DNA of 64,000 nucleotides from contig CAMCMU010000005.1 in NCBI GenBank assembly GCA_945876035.1, positions 62,001-126,000 on the forward strand, read 5' to 3'. The position numbers and the translations under genes are program-made. The notes under the pieces were generated by a model. It saw only the letters and a program-made list of their open reading frames with translations. It had not been told where the DNA came from and ran no database searches. This stretch comes from Schlesneria paludicola DSM 18645. GTDB taxonomy: Bacteria; Planctomycetota; Planctomycetia; Planctomycetales; Planctomycetaceae. Shown here piece after piece: positions 46,598 through 55,226 of the stretch (positions within the stretch are counted from its first letter, which is position 1; the number at the start of each line of letters is the position of its first letter).

Positions 46598-49423
46598 ATG
46601 ACGTACGACACTCCCCTGCAATGGCCAGAGACAGACGGCCGAGTGAAGCCTGTTGATCCCTCCCCGTGTTTCCAGCAAATGCCGATTCGTCGGCACGCGA
46701 GCGGCCTTCGATGTGGTCCATTGACGGTGACGATGCTGCCACTGGTCTACTGTGTGGCACTTTTCTGGTCTTCCCCCGCTCACGCTGCACCCCGGCCGGA
46801 ACTCATCGTGGAGACGGATGCCACGGAGATCTATGAAGGCGAATCCGTTCTCTATCGGGTCACACTGAATCATGTCGACAACCCAAGTCCACCATCACTG
46901 GATGGATTCGATGAGTTTCAGATCGGAGTCCTTGCCGAGCAGACTTTGGATTCGCAGCAGGTCACAATCATCAATGGTACGCGACACGAAATCGTGCGGC
47001 GGGGAAGACAATATAACTATCGATTGACACCCCGACGGAGCGGCGAGTTGACAATTCCATCACCCAGCGCGAAGGTCGCCAATGAGGTTTTGAGGGGAAA
47101 AGAAGTTCGAATGCTCGTTGTCGCCGCCGAAGTTCAGGACGTTGTCGTGATGCAGCATGCCGTGGATCGTACGACGGTCTATCCGACTCAGCCGTTTACG
47201 CTCACGCTGTCCATTTTTGTCAAAGGTCTGCCAGCCGAATTCCGTCAACGTGATCCCTTAACGATTCAGCCAAAGCCTCCCGTACTGAGCCTCCCTTGGC
47301 TGGACGATGATCAAATTCCTACGGGAATTCAAGCCGAAAAAACGTGGCGAGAAATTCTCGAATCCCTTGTCAGTCGCCGCGGTGCCGGATTTCAACTGAA
47401 CAACATCGGCGGTGCATCAGCGTTTTCGCTGTTTGAGCAAGAGACCATTCGTTTTCATCCGCAGCCTACCAAGGTCACTCGGAAAGATCGCGGTGGCCAA
47501 GATGTTGAATACTGGGAGTACCAATTTCGCCGCACGCTAATTCCTCAAAAACAAGGAACCTTCGAATTCGGGCCCGTGACACTCAAGGGGACGTTTGCCA
47601 CCGCCATTGAAACAGGAACTCTGAAGGGCGAAAAAATTTATGCGGTTGAGAAAAAAATTGAGGTCACTGTCAAGGACGTTCCTCTACAGGGTCGGCCGGA
47701 TTCGTTTTGTGGAGCGATTGGTACCTTTGGTTTGAGGTCTGAACTGTCACCCACTTCATCCCGAGTGGGCGATCCCATGACTCTCACGCTTCTGTTGACC
47801 GGCCGAGGAACTGTGGCGGAAGCGAAGCCACCAGACATTGCCGCAGTCGCGGGAATTCCGGGAGCGTTTCGGACCTATGAAGCCACGGAGGAAATCAGGG
47901 CCGAGACACACATTTTCACCTATGGTTTGCGCCCGCTAGCTCCCGGAATCACAGAATTCCCATCCATTTCGATGTCTTATTTCAATGTGGATCGTGATCA
48001 ATATGTCACGGTTTCGACGGATCCCATTCCCGTTTCAATCCGGGAGGCCGAATCGCTCCTGAACGAACAGATCGTGTCCTCATCCACTGCAGAATCAAAA
48101 TCGTCGGAGGCGTTGCAGGTCAGTCAGGCCGGACTGCTGGCCAATGACAACCGTCTGTCCGCACTCCACAATGACTCGGTCTTGATCGTCCCTTGGCTGA
48201 TGCTGTGGGTTGGAATGCTTGCGACCTATGCCACCTTCGCCGCGGCTATTGCTTGGACACGTTACCGACACGGTGATCCCGCTGTTGTTCGCCGGCGCGG
48301 TGCCGGGAGACAGGCGCGCATCACATTGCGTGAGGTCGCGTTCCTGAATCCGTCCAGTGAATCGCGGGCAATCTGCGATGCTCTGCGGCGAGCCATTGTG
48401 GGATTGATCGCCGACTATCTGAATGTTCCTCCGGCAGGGCTGACGCCTCGGGATGTCGATGACAATCTCGAAAGACTTGGTGTTGATCCCACTCGTCGCT
48501 TGGCCATCCACCAATTTCTGCAGGCCTGTGATGCCGCTCGCTATGGTCTGGCCGCCGAGGATTTCGAACGGCTCGAACACCAATGCATCTCACTGGTGAA
48601 TGACCTTGATCTGATCCTTAAAAAACAGCGGCGCGGCAAGTCTGGCAGGATAATTTCCGCCGGCCTGCTTTGCGGATTGGCCGTTGTCGCAGGTTGTACG
48701 GCGGCCGTTGATGCAAATAGGCTGCACCAATTTCAAGCCGCTGAGCAGGCGTTCGCCAAGTCGTTAACGCAAGACGAATTCGTTCGTGTTGCCAGTCAGT
48801 ACCAGCAAATTCTCGATTCCGGACTGAAATCAGGTGCGGTCCTCTTCAATCAGGGAAATGCTTGGATTCGTGCGGGAGAGGTTGGCAGGGGAATTGCGGC
48901 CTATCGTCAGGCAAAACGATTCCGTCCGAGAGATCCCTCTCTGGATGCGAATCTGCGAAATGCAATCAAAAATGTCGGCGGTCCTGAGGAATCAAGATCA
49001 CCCCAGAATGGTTTTGCAGGCTACATCTTCTTTTGGCAGGATTGGTGTAGCTATTCGGAGAAGCTTCTGGTGACAACCACACTCTTAGCAGCGATACTGT
49101 GCGCGGCCCTGTCGATGCAATTGTTCTCCGCAGGGACGATCTCGAAACGATGGCGGACGGCCGGAACGGTGATTTTTTTCGTCTTTTCTTTTTCCACTTT
49201 CCGTGATTGGATGCAGATTGAGCGGAGTGTTCACGGAATCGTGATCTCTGCGCCAATTGTGGCCCGAAAGGGGGATTCCGAGAATTACGAAACGGCCTTC
49301 AACCGGCCCCTCCCTGAAGGGACCGAATTTGTGGTACTGGAGCAGAGGAACGACTGGTTGCATGTTCAACTTGCCGGTTCAGGAGTGGGCTGGATTCCCT
49401 CTCGCAATGCGCAGATCTGGTGA
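46598..49423 (+). CDS. batD: BatD-BatE fusion protein
   Basis: The protein has 941 residues; the true signal peptide may start at Met28 (nt 46679) with LTVTMLPLVYCVALFW and an AHA cleavage site. Residues ~65-510 are BatD Ig-like domains. A membrane span near 530-550 (LIVPWLMLWVGMLATYATFAA) is followed by a cytosolic helical domain (~570-680). A second hydrophobic stretch then ends in an internal lipobox-like LAVVAGC (Cys700). After it come BatE-type TPRs (EFVRVASQYQQIL, VLFNQGNAWIRAGEVGRGIAAY), two more spans (LLVTTTLLAAILCAALSM and WRTAGTVIFFVFSFSTF) and an SH3-like domain at the end (VVLEQRNDWLHVQLAG). It closes the operon. BatD and BatE are often separate genes. Confidence 0.85.
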   Translation: MTYDTPLQWPETDGRVKPVDPSPCFQQMPIRRHASGLRCGPLTVTMLPLVYCVALFWSSPAHAAPRPELIVETDATEIYEGESVLYRVTLNHVDNPSPPSLDGFDEFQIGVLAEQTLDSQQVTIINGTRHEIVRRGRQYNYRLTPRRSGELTIPSPSAKVANEVLRGKEVRMLVVAAEVQDVVVMQHAVDRTTVYPTQPFTLTLSIFVKGLPAEFRQRDPLTIQPKPPVLSLPWLDDDQIPTGIQAEKTWREILESLVSRRGAGFQLNNIGGASAFSLFEQETIRFHPQPTKVTRKDRGGQDVEYWEYQFRRTLIPQKQGTFEFGPVTLKGTFATAIETGTLKGEKIYAVEKKIEVTVKDVPLQGRPDSFCGAIGTFGLRSELSPTSSRVGDPMTLTLLLTGRGTVAEAKPPDIAAVAGIPGAFRTYEATEEIRAETHIFTYGLRPLAPGITEFPSISMSYFNVDRDQYVTVSTDPIPVSIREAESLLNEQIVSSSTAESKSSEALQVSQAGLLANDNRLSALHNDSVLIVPWLMLWVGMLATYATFAAAIAWTRYRHGDPAVVRRRGAGRQARITLREVAFLNPSSESRAICDALRRAIVGLIADYLNVPPAGLTPRDVDDNLERLGVDPTRRLAIHQFLQACDAARYGLAAEDFERLEHQCISLVNDLDLILKKQRRGKSGRIISAGLLCGLAVVAGCTAAVDANRLHQFQAAEQAFAKSLTQDEFVRVASQYQQILDSGLKSGAVLFNQGNAWIRAGEVGRGIAAYRQAKRFRPRDPSLDANLRNAIKNVGGPEESRSPQNGFAGYIFFWQDWCSYSEKLLVTTTLLAAILCAALSMQLFSAGTISKRWRTAGTVIFFVFSFSTFRDWMQIERSVHGIVISAPIVARKGDSENYETAFNRPLPEGTEFVVLEQRNDWLHVQLAGSGVGWIPSRNAQIW

Positions 49424-49545
49424 ATCACGACCGACGTCGCTGGCACATTTTTTGTCCGTGGATTGAATTTCAAGAAGAGTCTGCCACGGTCTCCCGCTTG
49501 TTGATAAGGTAGAGCGAAGAGTGCACGAGGATGACCGATACGGTC
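49424..49545. other. Spacer after the Bat operon
   Basis: A short spacer between batD and the HtrA-type gene. No gene and no clear terminator hairpin with T-run is seen. A good promoter follows and is listed separately. Confidence 0.4.
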
Positions 49546-49574
49546 TTGAGCGACTTGAGAAAAGAATCTATAAA
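49546..49574 (+). promoter_or_regulatory. Candidate sigma-70 promoter for the HtrA-type gene
   Basis: TTGAGC (49546-49551) and TATAAA (49569-49574) are separated by exactly 17 bases, an excellent match to the sigma-70 consensus (four and five of six positions). It lies about 168 bases before the ATG at 49742, leaving a sizeable 5' untranslated leader. Pattern match only. Confidence 0.5.
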
Positions 49575-49741
49575 TTTCCAGACCTGACCCGCCGACGAGG
49601 CCTCCATTCTCCCTGTGGCTGAATTGGGCGTGAAAGACGTCTTTATCGAATAGCGAACGCTCTCTGAAACCATTCGGAAAGAGCGTGGTCCCGACTCGAT
49701 GGCAAGAGCCCTTCGTGTCCTGTCTTTTGGTGAGGTGCTTC

Positions 49742-50911
49742 ATGCGATTGGCTATGGGATGTTTTTTTTCCGCCGTGCTAGGAAGCCTGTTCACCATCTG
49801 GATTATCAGTCCCCCACGAGGGTCGTTCGCCGTTGCGGAGGAAGGATCGAGCCAACAGATTGGCAGATCGCCGATCGAACAACTGCATCCGATTTCCTCG
49901 CGGACTTTTGATTCTGAGGGCCTGACACCGGAAGAGTCCGTCAACGTCTTGGTCTATGAGGCGGTCAATCGGGGCGTTGTGAATATCACCGCCAAATCGG
50001 CAAAGACCGAACGCCTGTTGCGTGTCGAACAGTCGGAAGGTTCCGGCTCCGGATCGATCATCGATGCCGACGGGCACATCCTGACGAATTATCACGTTGT
50101 GGCCGGCGCAAAAGAAATTGCCGTTTCTCTCTTCAACGGCAAAACTTACGATGCCACATCGGTGGGCTCGGATCCGCTGAACGATGTGGCGGTCATTCGG
50201 ATCGATGCGCCTGATGACGAATTGTTTCCGGTGACTTTTGGTGACTCTCGGGATCTGCGGGTTGGCATGCGCGTCTTCGCCTTAGGAAATCCATTTGGTC
50301 TTGAGCGGACACTGACAACCGGAATTATCTCGAGCCTGAATCGATCGTTGCAGATTCGTGAAAATTGGAAAATCAAGTCGATCATTCAGATTGACGCCGC
50401 CATCAATCCGGGAAGTTCCGGTGGACCGCTGCTGGATACTCACGGCCGGTTAATCGGGATCAATACCGCCATCGCCACGACCTCGGGACAGAGTTCCGGA
50501 GTGGGGTTTGCGATCCCCGTGAGCATGGTTGCACGCGTCGTTCCGCAACTGCTGAAGCATGGTCGATTCATTCGACCCGAAAGCGGCATCGACAAGGTGT
50601 ACCAGACAGAAAATGGTTTGCTGGTTGCGGAAGTTCGCGCCAATGGACCTGCGGAGAAGGCTGGATTACACGGTCCCAAACTCACAAAGGTCCGCCGCGG
50701 CCCGTTTGTTGTCACCCGTGTCGATCGAACAGCCGCCGACCTGATTGTCGGAATCGATGAGGAAAAGGTCGCCACCGCCGAAGATTTATTGAGCTACATC
50801 GAAGCCAAGCAACCCGGTGACGAGGTCGTGCTGACCGTCGTTCGCGATGGACGCCGTGTCCGCGTGAGTCTCATCCTTGCCAGTGCTGACACACTCGACA
50901 AAGTGGAATAA
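49742..50911 (+). CDS. HtrA/DegP-type serine protease with one PDZ domain
   Basis: The protein has 389 residues from the ATG at 49742 (a GTG at 49685 is less likely, since it would precede the signal). A signal anchor covers ~1-30. The trypsin-fold domain (~65-280) has catalytic His118 in TNYHVVAGA, Asp148 in DPLNDVAVIRI and Ser226 in NPGSSGGPLLD (usual GNSGGP, here with Ser before the nucleophile). A single PDZ domain spans ~290-385 (ENGLLVAEVRANGPAEKAGL). It is expected to degrade or refold misfolded periplasmic proteins. It has its own likely promoter and directly follows the Bat operon, a sensible stress-related neighbourhood. Confidence 0.92.
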   Translation: MRLAMGCFFSAVLGSLFTIWIISPPRGSFAVAEEGSSQQIGRSPIEQLHPISSRTFDSEGLTPEESVNVLVYEAVNRGVVNITAKSAKTERLLRVEQSEGSGSGSIIDADGHILTNYHVVAGAKEIAVSLFNGKTYDATSVGSDPLNDVAVIRIDAPDDELFPVTFGDSRDLRVGMRVFALGNPFGLERTLTTGIISSLNRSLQIRENWKIKSIIQIDAAINPGSSGGPLLDTHGRLIGINTAIATTSGQSSGVGFAIPVSMVARVVPQLLKHGRFIRPESGIDKVYQTENGLLVAEVRANGPAEKAGLHGPKLTKVRRGPFVVTRVDRTAADLIVGIDEEKVATAEDLLSYIEAKQPGDEVVLTVVRDGRRVRVSLILASADTLDKVE

Positions 50912-50967
50912 AGTTCCTCAAATTCGATTTCTGCTTCGACTACAGTCCATTTTCCGGAGAGCACGTG

Positions 50968-52473
50968 ATGTCCGCCCGATTGATGTTTCGAAGGGAAAAC
51001 TTCGTTTTTTGTGACTTCCTTCGGTCGACTTCATATTCGGCGTGCCTGATTCTATGCGGCTGTTTCGACTCAAACCCTGCTCCGGAAAGCGGCACGATTG
51101 TTGTTCCTTTCAAAGGACAGGAAGTCGAGTTACTCGCGCCCAAGTCCCTTGGTTTGCCGGCACTCTGGGAGGTCATGCTGCAAGAATGGTCCTCTCAAAC
51201 AGGCGCGAATATTCGGTGGACCGAATATTCGGTCGAAGACGAACCGTTGTTGGCCAAAATGCTGGAACAAACATCGAGCTCAGGCGGACGCGTTGCGCTG
51301 CTGCCTTTGCCGCGTTTGAGTGACGTGGAACAGAGTCTTGCACCTCTCTATCCAGAGTCACAACTGGGATTGGAATCCAAGGACATTTTCAAGGGACTCC
51401 GTGACCGAATCATGTCGCGAAATCGATTTCCCATCGCGATTCCATTGGAGGCCCCGGTCCTCGTTTGTTATTTCCGTCGAGATCTGCTCCAAGCCGCTGG
51501 TCTGAAACCGCCGCAGACTTGGGAAGACTATCAAACCCTTCTCGACTCGATGGATCGCTGGGCAACGGGCCTGACTGCTGTCGAGCCATTGGGCCCCAAG
51601 TACCGAGCGACGACATTTTTTGCGAGGTCGCTGGCGTATGCCAAGCACCCCGAAAACTATTCGGTTTGGTTTGATCTGGAAACGGGAGAATCACTCGTTC
51701 AATCACCCGGATTTGTGGCAGCTTTAGAAGCGTCGCAGCGGGCGTGGAAAGTGATGCCCTCTTCCATCCGTGAAATGAGTCCGGACAGTTGCCGTCTTGC
51801 GGTTCTGGAGGGACGGGCTGCTTTGGCAATCGGATACGAACCCACTACCGCAGAGGTCGTTTCACCTCAAGTTCGGCGGGCACCAGGTCTCGAAATCGGG
51901 ATCTGTCGCATACCTGGCACTCGACGTGTCTTTAATCGCAATTCGATGCGTTGGGAGCAGTCAGAAGCGGGTCAGGTTCATGCCCCCGGACTCTGCGGAA
52001 TGAAGGGACTTGTTGCAGGAGTCACGCTTCCCACAGCAGATTTCAGCGGCGCAGTCGCCTGTTGGAATCTACTGAAGACCTTGGTCGAAATTCAATTTGA
52101 TTCTTCCTGGGCGACGCTTCCGAAGACACCCTGTCGGGAATCGCAGGCGATCAGCGCCATCAACTGGCACGAGAATGGATTGGTCTCAGAAGAGGCGAGC
52201 CAGTATGTGGACACGGTCGCACAGACTCTCCGAGACACGCAGGTGGTGGCCGATCTACCCCTGCCGCGAGCGGACGAATTTCGCTCTGCAACCGAACTCG
52301 CCATTCTTCGGGTTCTTCAGAATGAGTCGGAACCCTCAGAGGCGTTGTCGGATCTGAAACGTGAATTTGACCGACTGGCAACCGAATTTGGAATCGACAA
52401 ATTTCGGGCAAGTTACCGTCGAGGTTTGGGCTTAGGATCCGAAAACACTCTCGGTCTTAGCCCCGTCGAATAG
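50968..52473 (+). CDS. Extracellular solute-binding-protein-like lipoprotein
   Basis: The protein has 501 residues from the ATG at 50968 (a GTG one codon earlier also fits). A lipoprotein signal ends at Cys32 (LILCGC). The remainder resembles family 1 extracellular solute-binding proteins: TNIRWTEYSVE-type N-lobe, VLVCYFRRDLLQAAGLKPPQTWEDYQTLLDSM and LEGRAALAIGYEPTTAEV are typical hinge and lobe segments. Such proteins normally deliver sugars or other solutes to ABC permeases, but no permease or ATPase gene is adjacent. It may serve a distant transporter or act as a sensor. The substrate cannot be named. Confidence 0.7.
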   Translation: MSARLMFRRENFVFCDFLRSTSYSACLILCGCFDSNPAPESGTIVVPFKGQEVELLAPKSLGLPALWEVMLQEWSSQTGANIRWTEYSVEDEPLLAKMLEQTSSSGGRVALLPLPRLSDVEQSLAPLYPESQLGLESKDIFKGLRDRIMSRNRFPIAIPLEAPVLVCYFRRDLLQAAGLKPPQTWEDYQTLLDSMDRWATGLTAVEPLGPKYRATTFFARSLAYAKHPENYSVWFDLETGESLVQSPGFVAALEASQRAWKVMPSSIREMSPDSCRLAVLEGRAALAIGYEPTTAEVVSPQVRRAPGLEIGICRIPGTRRVFNRNSMRWEQSEAGQVHAPGLCGMKGLVAGVTLPTADFSGAVACWNLLKTLVEIQFDSSWATLPKTPCRESQAISAINWHENGLVSEEASQYVDTVAQTLRDTQVVADLPLPRADEFRSATELAILRVLQNESEPSEALSDLKREFDRLATEFGIDKFRASYRRGLGLGSENTLGLSPVE

Positions 52474-52576
52474 TCCGGCAATGATGCCCGATCGTGTTTC
52501 AGAACTGATCCGGTCGAAACGGAAACACGGCGGCGTTCCTCAACCCCGGAATCACTTCCGTGATACCGGAATTCAC

Positions 52577-52846
52577 TCAGTCCGTCTGTGCAACAGCGCC
52601 TTCCATGGGCAGTACGTTGATTCGCCGACCTTCGCGATCAAAAAAAACGTGGCCCTCAACGAGGGTGTACAACGTGTAATCACGTCCCATCCCCACGTTC
52701 TTGCCCGGATGCCACTTTGTTCCGCGTTGACGAATCAGGATGTTCCCGGGGATGACGTACTCACCGCCGAATTTTTTGACGCCCAATCGTTTTGCGTTCG
52801 AGTCACGACCGTTGCGACTCGATCCCTGCCCCTTCTTGTGAGCCAT
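52577..52846 (-). CDS. rpmA: 50S ribosomal protein L27
   Basis: The protein has 89 residues. It begins [17 protein letters not shown] and continues with [23 protein letters not shown]-type sequence, the canonical L27 with its flexible N-terminal tail near the peptidyl-transferase centre. Length is normal. Usually rplU (L21) lies just upstream; I find no L21 in the 546 bases upstream here. The gene is thus isolated, convergent with the solute-binding gene. Confidence 0.97.
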   Translation of the reverse strand: MAHKKGQGSSRNGRDSNAKRLGVKKFGGEYVIPGNILIRQRGTKWHPGKNVGMGRDYTLYTLVEGHVFFDREGRRINVLPMEGAVAQTD

Positions 52847-53392
52847 CTCTCAATATCCCATATGTTCTAGGCGTGACGACGGTAAGCGACCGCCTGACAG
52901 ATCGACAGCGGTATTTCCAGTGTTATCGAATCCCACGAAAAACGCAACCTCCGTCGCCGAGATATCCGATCTTGGTTCGCGATTTCGCCCACAGACACCG
53001 AGAATTTGTACAACACACACCGAACCGCCTCTCCGAAAAAAAGCTTGTTTTGACGGAATTACGACATCGCCGTGGGGAGACTCGCCGAACACAAGGGCCT
53101 AAAACCACAACAGTTTGTGAATTTTCCGCGTTCTTGGACGGACTCGATATCATCAGGGATTTTTTGGCCAGATCCCTGATGTCAACGACCGAGCCCCCTC
53201 CCACCCCCCCCGCAACCGTCAGCTGAAACAAAACCTTTTGTTGTGCACAGCGGCATCGTTATCGCTGGCAGGAATACTGTCGAACGGGAGCGGCTCGGTT
53301 GCAGGGACGCGGTGCAAGCCGATATTCTTCTCGGTGCTTTGAAATTGCGTTCAACACCATTTCGCAACGTCATCCGACATTAAAGATTCCCT
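52847..53392. other. Divergent region between rpmA and the Cys-rich gene
   Basis: About 546 bases; no L21 gene or other supported frame. It contains a perfect 10-base inverted repeat CATCAGGGAT (53151-53160) / ATCCCTGATG (53172-53181) with an 11-base loop, about 305 bases upstream of rpmA and 210 upstream of the plus-strand gene. A weak palindrome ACAAAA-CC-TTTTGT lies near 53228. No T-run follows the hairpin on either strand. Confidence 0.5.
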
Positions 53393-53869
53393 ATGGCCAA
53401 CTCGGCACTTGATCGACGCGATTTTCATCGACTGACGATCGCCGCACTGGGGGGCATGGTTGCCGGCGCGGCAAGTGGTTGTGGAGGCCAAGCGGGCCCA
53501 GCAACCCCGACAACGGCGTCTGCAATCTCCCTGACAGAGCTGACCGAAGTCGAGAAGCTGATCATCGACGAACCGCATGTCTGTCGAGGGTTGAATTCGT
53601 GCCAGTCGCTGGGTCGCAGCCAAGATAATGACTGCGCCGGATTGGGGACGTGCGCCAGCATCGCTGACGCCACCTGTGGTGGCCACAACGCATGCCAAGG
53701 GCAGGGGGGTTGTGGCGAACATCCCGGCATGAATTCGTGCAAGGGACAGGGGGGATGTCACGTTCCACTCATGGACGACGCGTGGACCACGGCGCGTCGC
53801 GCCTTTGAAGCGGCGATGAAAAAAACTGGCAAGAACTTCGGCACAGCACCCGAAAAGCGGCCAGCGTAG
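53393..53869 (+). CDS. Cys-rich Tat-exported lipoprotein
   Basis: The protein has 158 residues. The N-terminus has a twin-arginine signal (DRRDFHRLTIAALGG) ending in a lipobox, AASGC with Cys30, so it is probably exported folded and lipid-anchored. Residues ~60-125 contain repeated Cys units of the form C-x-G-x-x-x-C and CxGQGGC, for example HVCRGLNSCQSLG, NACQGQGGC and NSCKGQGGC, about eleven to twelve cysteines with several His. This is a copper- or zinc-binding-like arrangement reminiscent of the CKGQ(N/G) motifs of DUF2282/bufferin proteins, though I cannot assign it to that family. It precedes mog by 40 bases and could share its transcript. Confidence 0.7.
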   Translation: MANSALDRRDFHRLTIAALGGMVAGAASGCGGQAGPATPTTASAISLTELTEVEKLIIDEPHVCRGLNSCQSLGRSQDNDCAGLGTCASIADATCGGHNACQGQGGCGEHPGMNSCKGQGGCHVPLMDDAWTTARRAFEAAMKKTGKNFGTAPEKRPA

Positions 53870-53909
53870 TTGCGTCTCGAAATTCGATATTCCAAGGCAT
53901 CCACAAACT

Positions 53910-54440
53910 ATGATCGCCCGGATTGGGATCGTCACCGTATCGGATCGCGCCAGTCGTGGAGAGTATGATGATCGAGGTGGTCCTGCCATTCGGGACTACT
54001 TCGCAGACGTCCTCACCTCACCGTTTGAATCGGTGGAGCGAATCATCCCGGACGAAGTCGCCGTCATTGAAGACACGTTGCGAGAGTTATGCCAAGCGTG
54101 TGATTGTTGTCTTGTGGTCACCACAGGAGGAACGGGACCCGCTCTGCGTGACGTGACCCCCGAGGCGACAGAGGCCGTCTGTCACAAACTTCTGCCCGGT
54201 TTTGGTGAGCTGATGCGTCGTGTCTCACTGGAGAAAGTTGCGACGGCAATCTTGTCACGGCAGACCGCCGGTATTTGTGGCAAGGCACTGATCGTGAACC
54301 TTCCCGGCCAGCCCCGAGCCATCAAAGAATGTCTCGATGCCGTCATGCCCGCCATTCCGTACTGCATTGACCTTTTGAACGGCCCGTATCTCACCACCGA
54401 CGCAGAAAAAGTTGTCACGTTTCGTCCCAAAACGAAGTGA
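53910..54440 (+). CDS. mog: Molybdopterin adenylyltransferase (MoaB/Mog family)
   Basis: The protein has 176 residues, normal for the family. Conserved landmarks: IGIVTVSDRASRGEYDDRGG, the nucleotide-binding TTGGTGPALRDVTPEATE, SRQTAGICGKALIVNLPGQP and AIPYCIDLL. The enzyme adenylates molybdopterin before metal insertion by MoeA, in the cytoplasm. MoaB and Mog cannot be separated reliably from sequence alone. No other molybdenum cofactor genes lie nearby. Confidence 0.93.
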   Translation: MIARIGIVTVSDRASRGEYDDRGGPAIRDYFADVLTSPFESVERIIPDEVAVIEDTLRELCQACDCCLVVTTGGTGPALRDVTPEATEAVCHKLLPGFGELMRRVSLEKVATAILSRQTAGICGKALIVNLPGQPRAIKECLDAVMPAIPYCIDLLNGPYLTTDAEKVVTFRPKTK

Positions 54441-54880
54441 TGACACATCACTCGCGGACTCGATGCCTGTCCTGCGAAAAACCCTTGCGGCTGCGTCGAC
54501 GGACCCGTAGAAACGCCGACGCCCACTTGGGCAACAGCGGCCCACGTCTGAACGTGTCTGAATCCGAGGCCATCCCCAACAGAACCGTTCTTAGAAGCAA
54601 TTTCATCGGCGGAACCCGTGGGAGATCTGGCTTCCGCTCAGACCCCGATGAGTTGCACGACGATACGCCCGCCGAATGACTTTCCTGCCAACACTTGCCG
54701 GTCGTTGGCGAACGAGATTACTCTGTGGCCCAGAGTCCATCCGACATCACGAGGGTGAACATTGGTCGAGGACTCGAACGTGACCACAAGGATTGAAGCA
54801 CAAACATCGCGAGAACCCCTCAGAGTGTCTGTTGAACGGTTCTCCGAATGTCCGCCGATGACTCGCAAGGAACATCAAAA
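54441..54880. other. Intergenic region upstream of the FmdB-like gene
   Basis: About 440 bases without a supported gene. Short frames are compositionally poor. No promoter, terminator or repeat worth naming was seen. Confidence 0.4.
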
Positions 54881-55132
54881 ATGCCAACATACGACTATCG
54901 GTGCGAAAAAAATTCTCGCACCGTTTCCGTGCAACATAGTATGAAAGAGACGATCAAGACTTGGGGTGAGCTCTGCCAGAAGGCGGGGGTAGAAATCAGT
55001 GGCACTCCGAGTGATGCTCCCGTCGAACGGATCATTTCGGGTGGCATTTCGCTGCCGATAGCCAGTGCTTCCGCGACGCTACCCATGGCGGGCTGCTGCG
55101 GTCACCCGACCAGTTGCGGGCACGGACATTAA
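54881..55132 (+). CDS. Degenerate FmdB-type zinc-ribbon protein
   Basis: The protein has 83 residues from the ATG at 54881. It begins MPTYDYRCEK, the exact family start of FmdB-like (CxxC-x-CxxC) regulatory proteins. Each zinc knuckle has lost its second cysteine: C8-E-K-N11 and C32-Q-K-A35. Residues ~50-58 (VERIISGG) still follow the family. The C-terminus ends with a Cys/His cluster, CCGHPTSCGHGH, which could restore metal binding in another way. Many planctomycetes carry FmdB proteins of unknown function. The neighbouring genes do not indicate its role. Confidence 0.75.
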   Translation: MPTYDYRCEKNSRTVSVQHSMKETIKTWGELCQKAGVEISGTPSDAPVERIISGGISLPIASASATLPMAGCCGHPTSCGHGH

Positions 55133-55226
55133 AGCCGACACCCGGGAATGCGTCTTGCGGAAATGATTTCGGGTCCGGCCCATCCGTCAACTCGCTCGCA
55201 CCGTTGACGATTCCTTCGGACGAAAG

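Noticed and set aside
52847-53392. Search for rplU upstream of rpmA
   Set aside because: No frame resembles L21; the longest minus-strand frame (52923-53231) has no ribosomal features.
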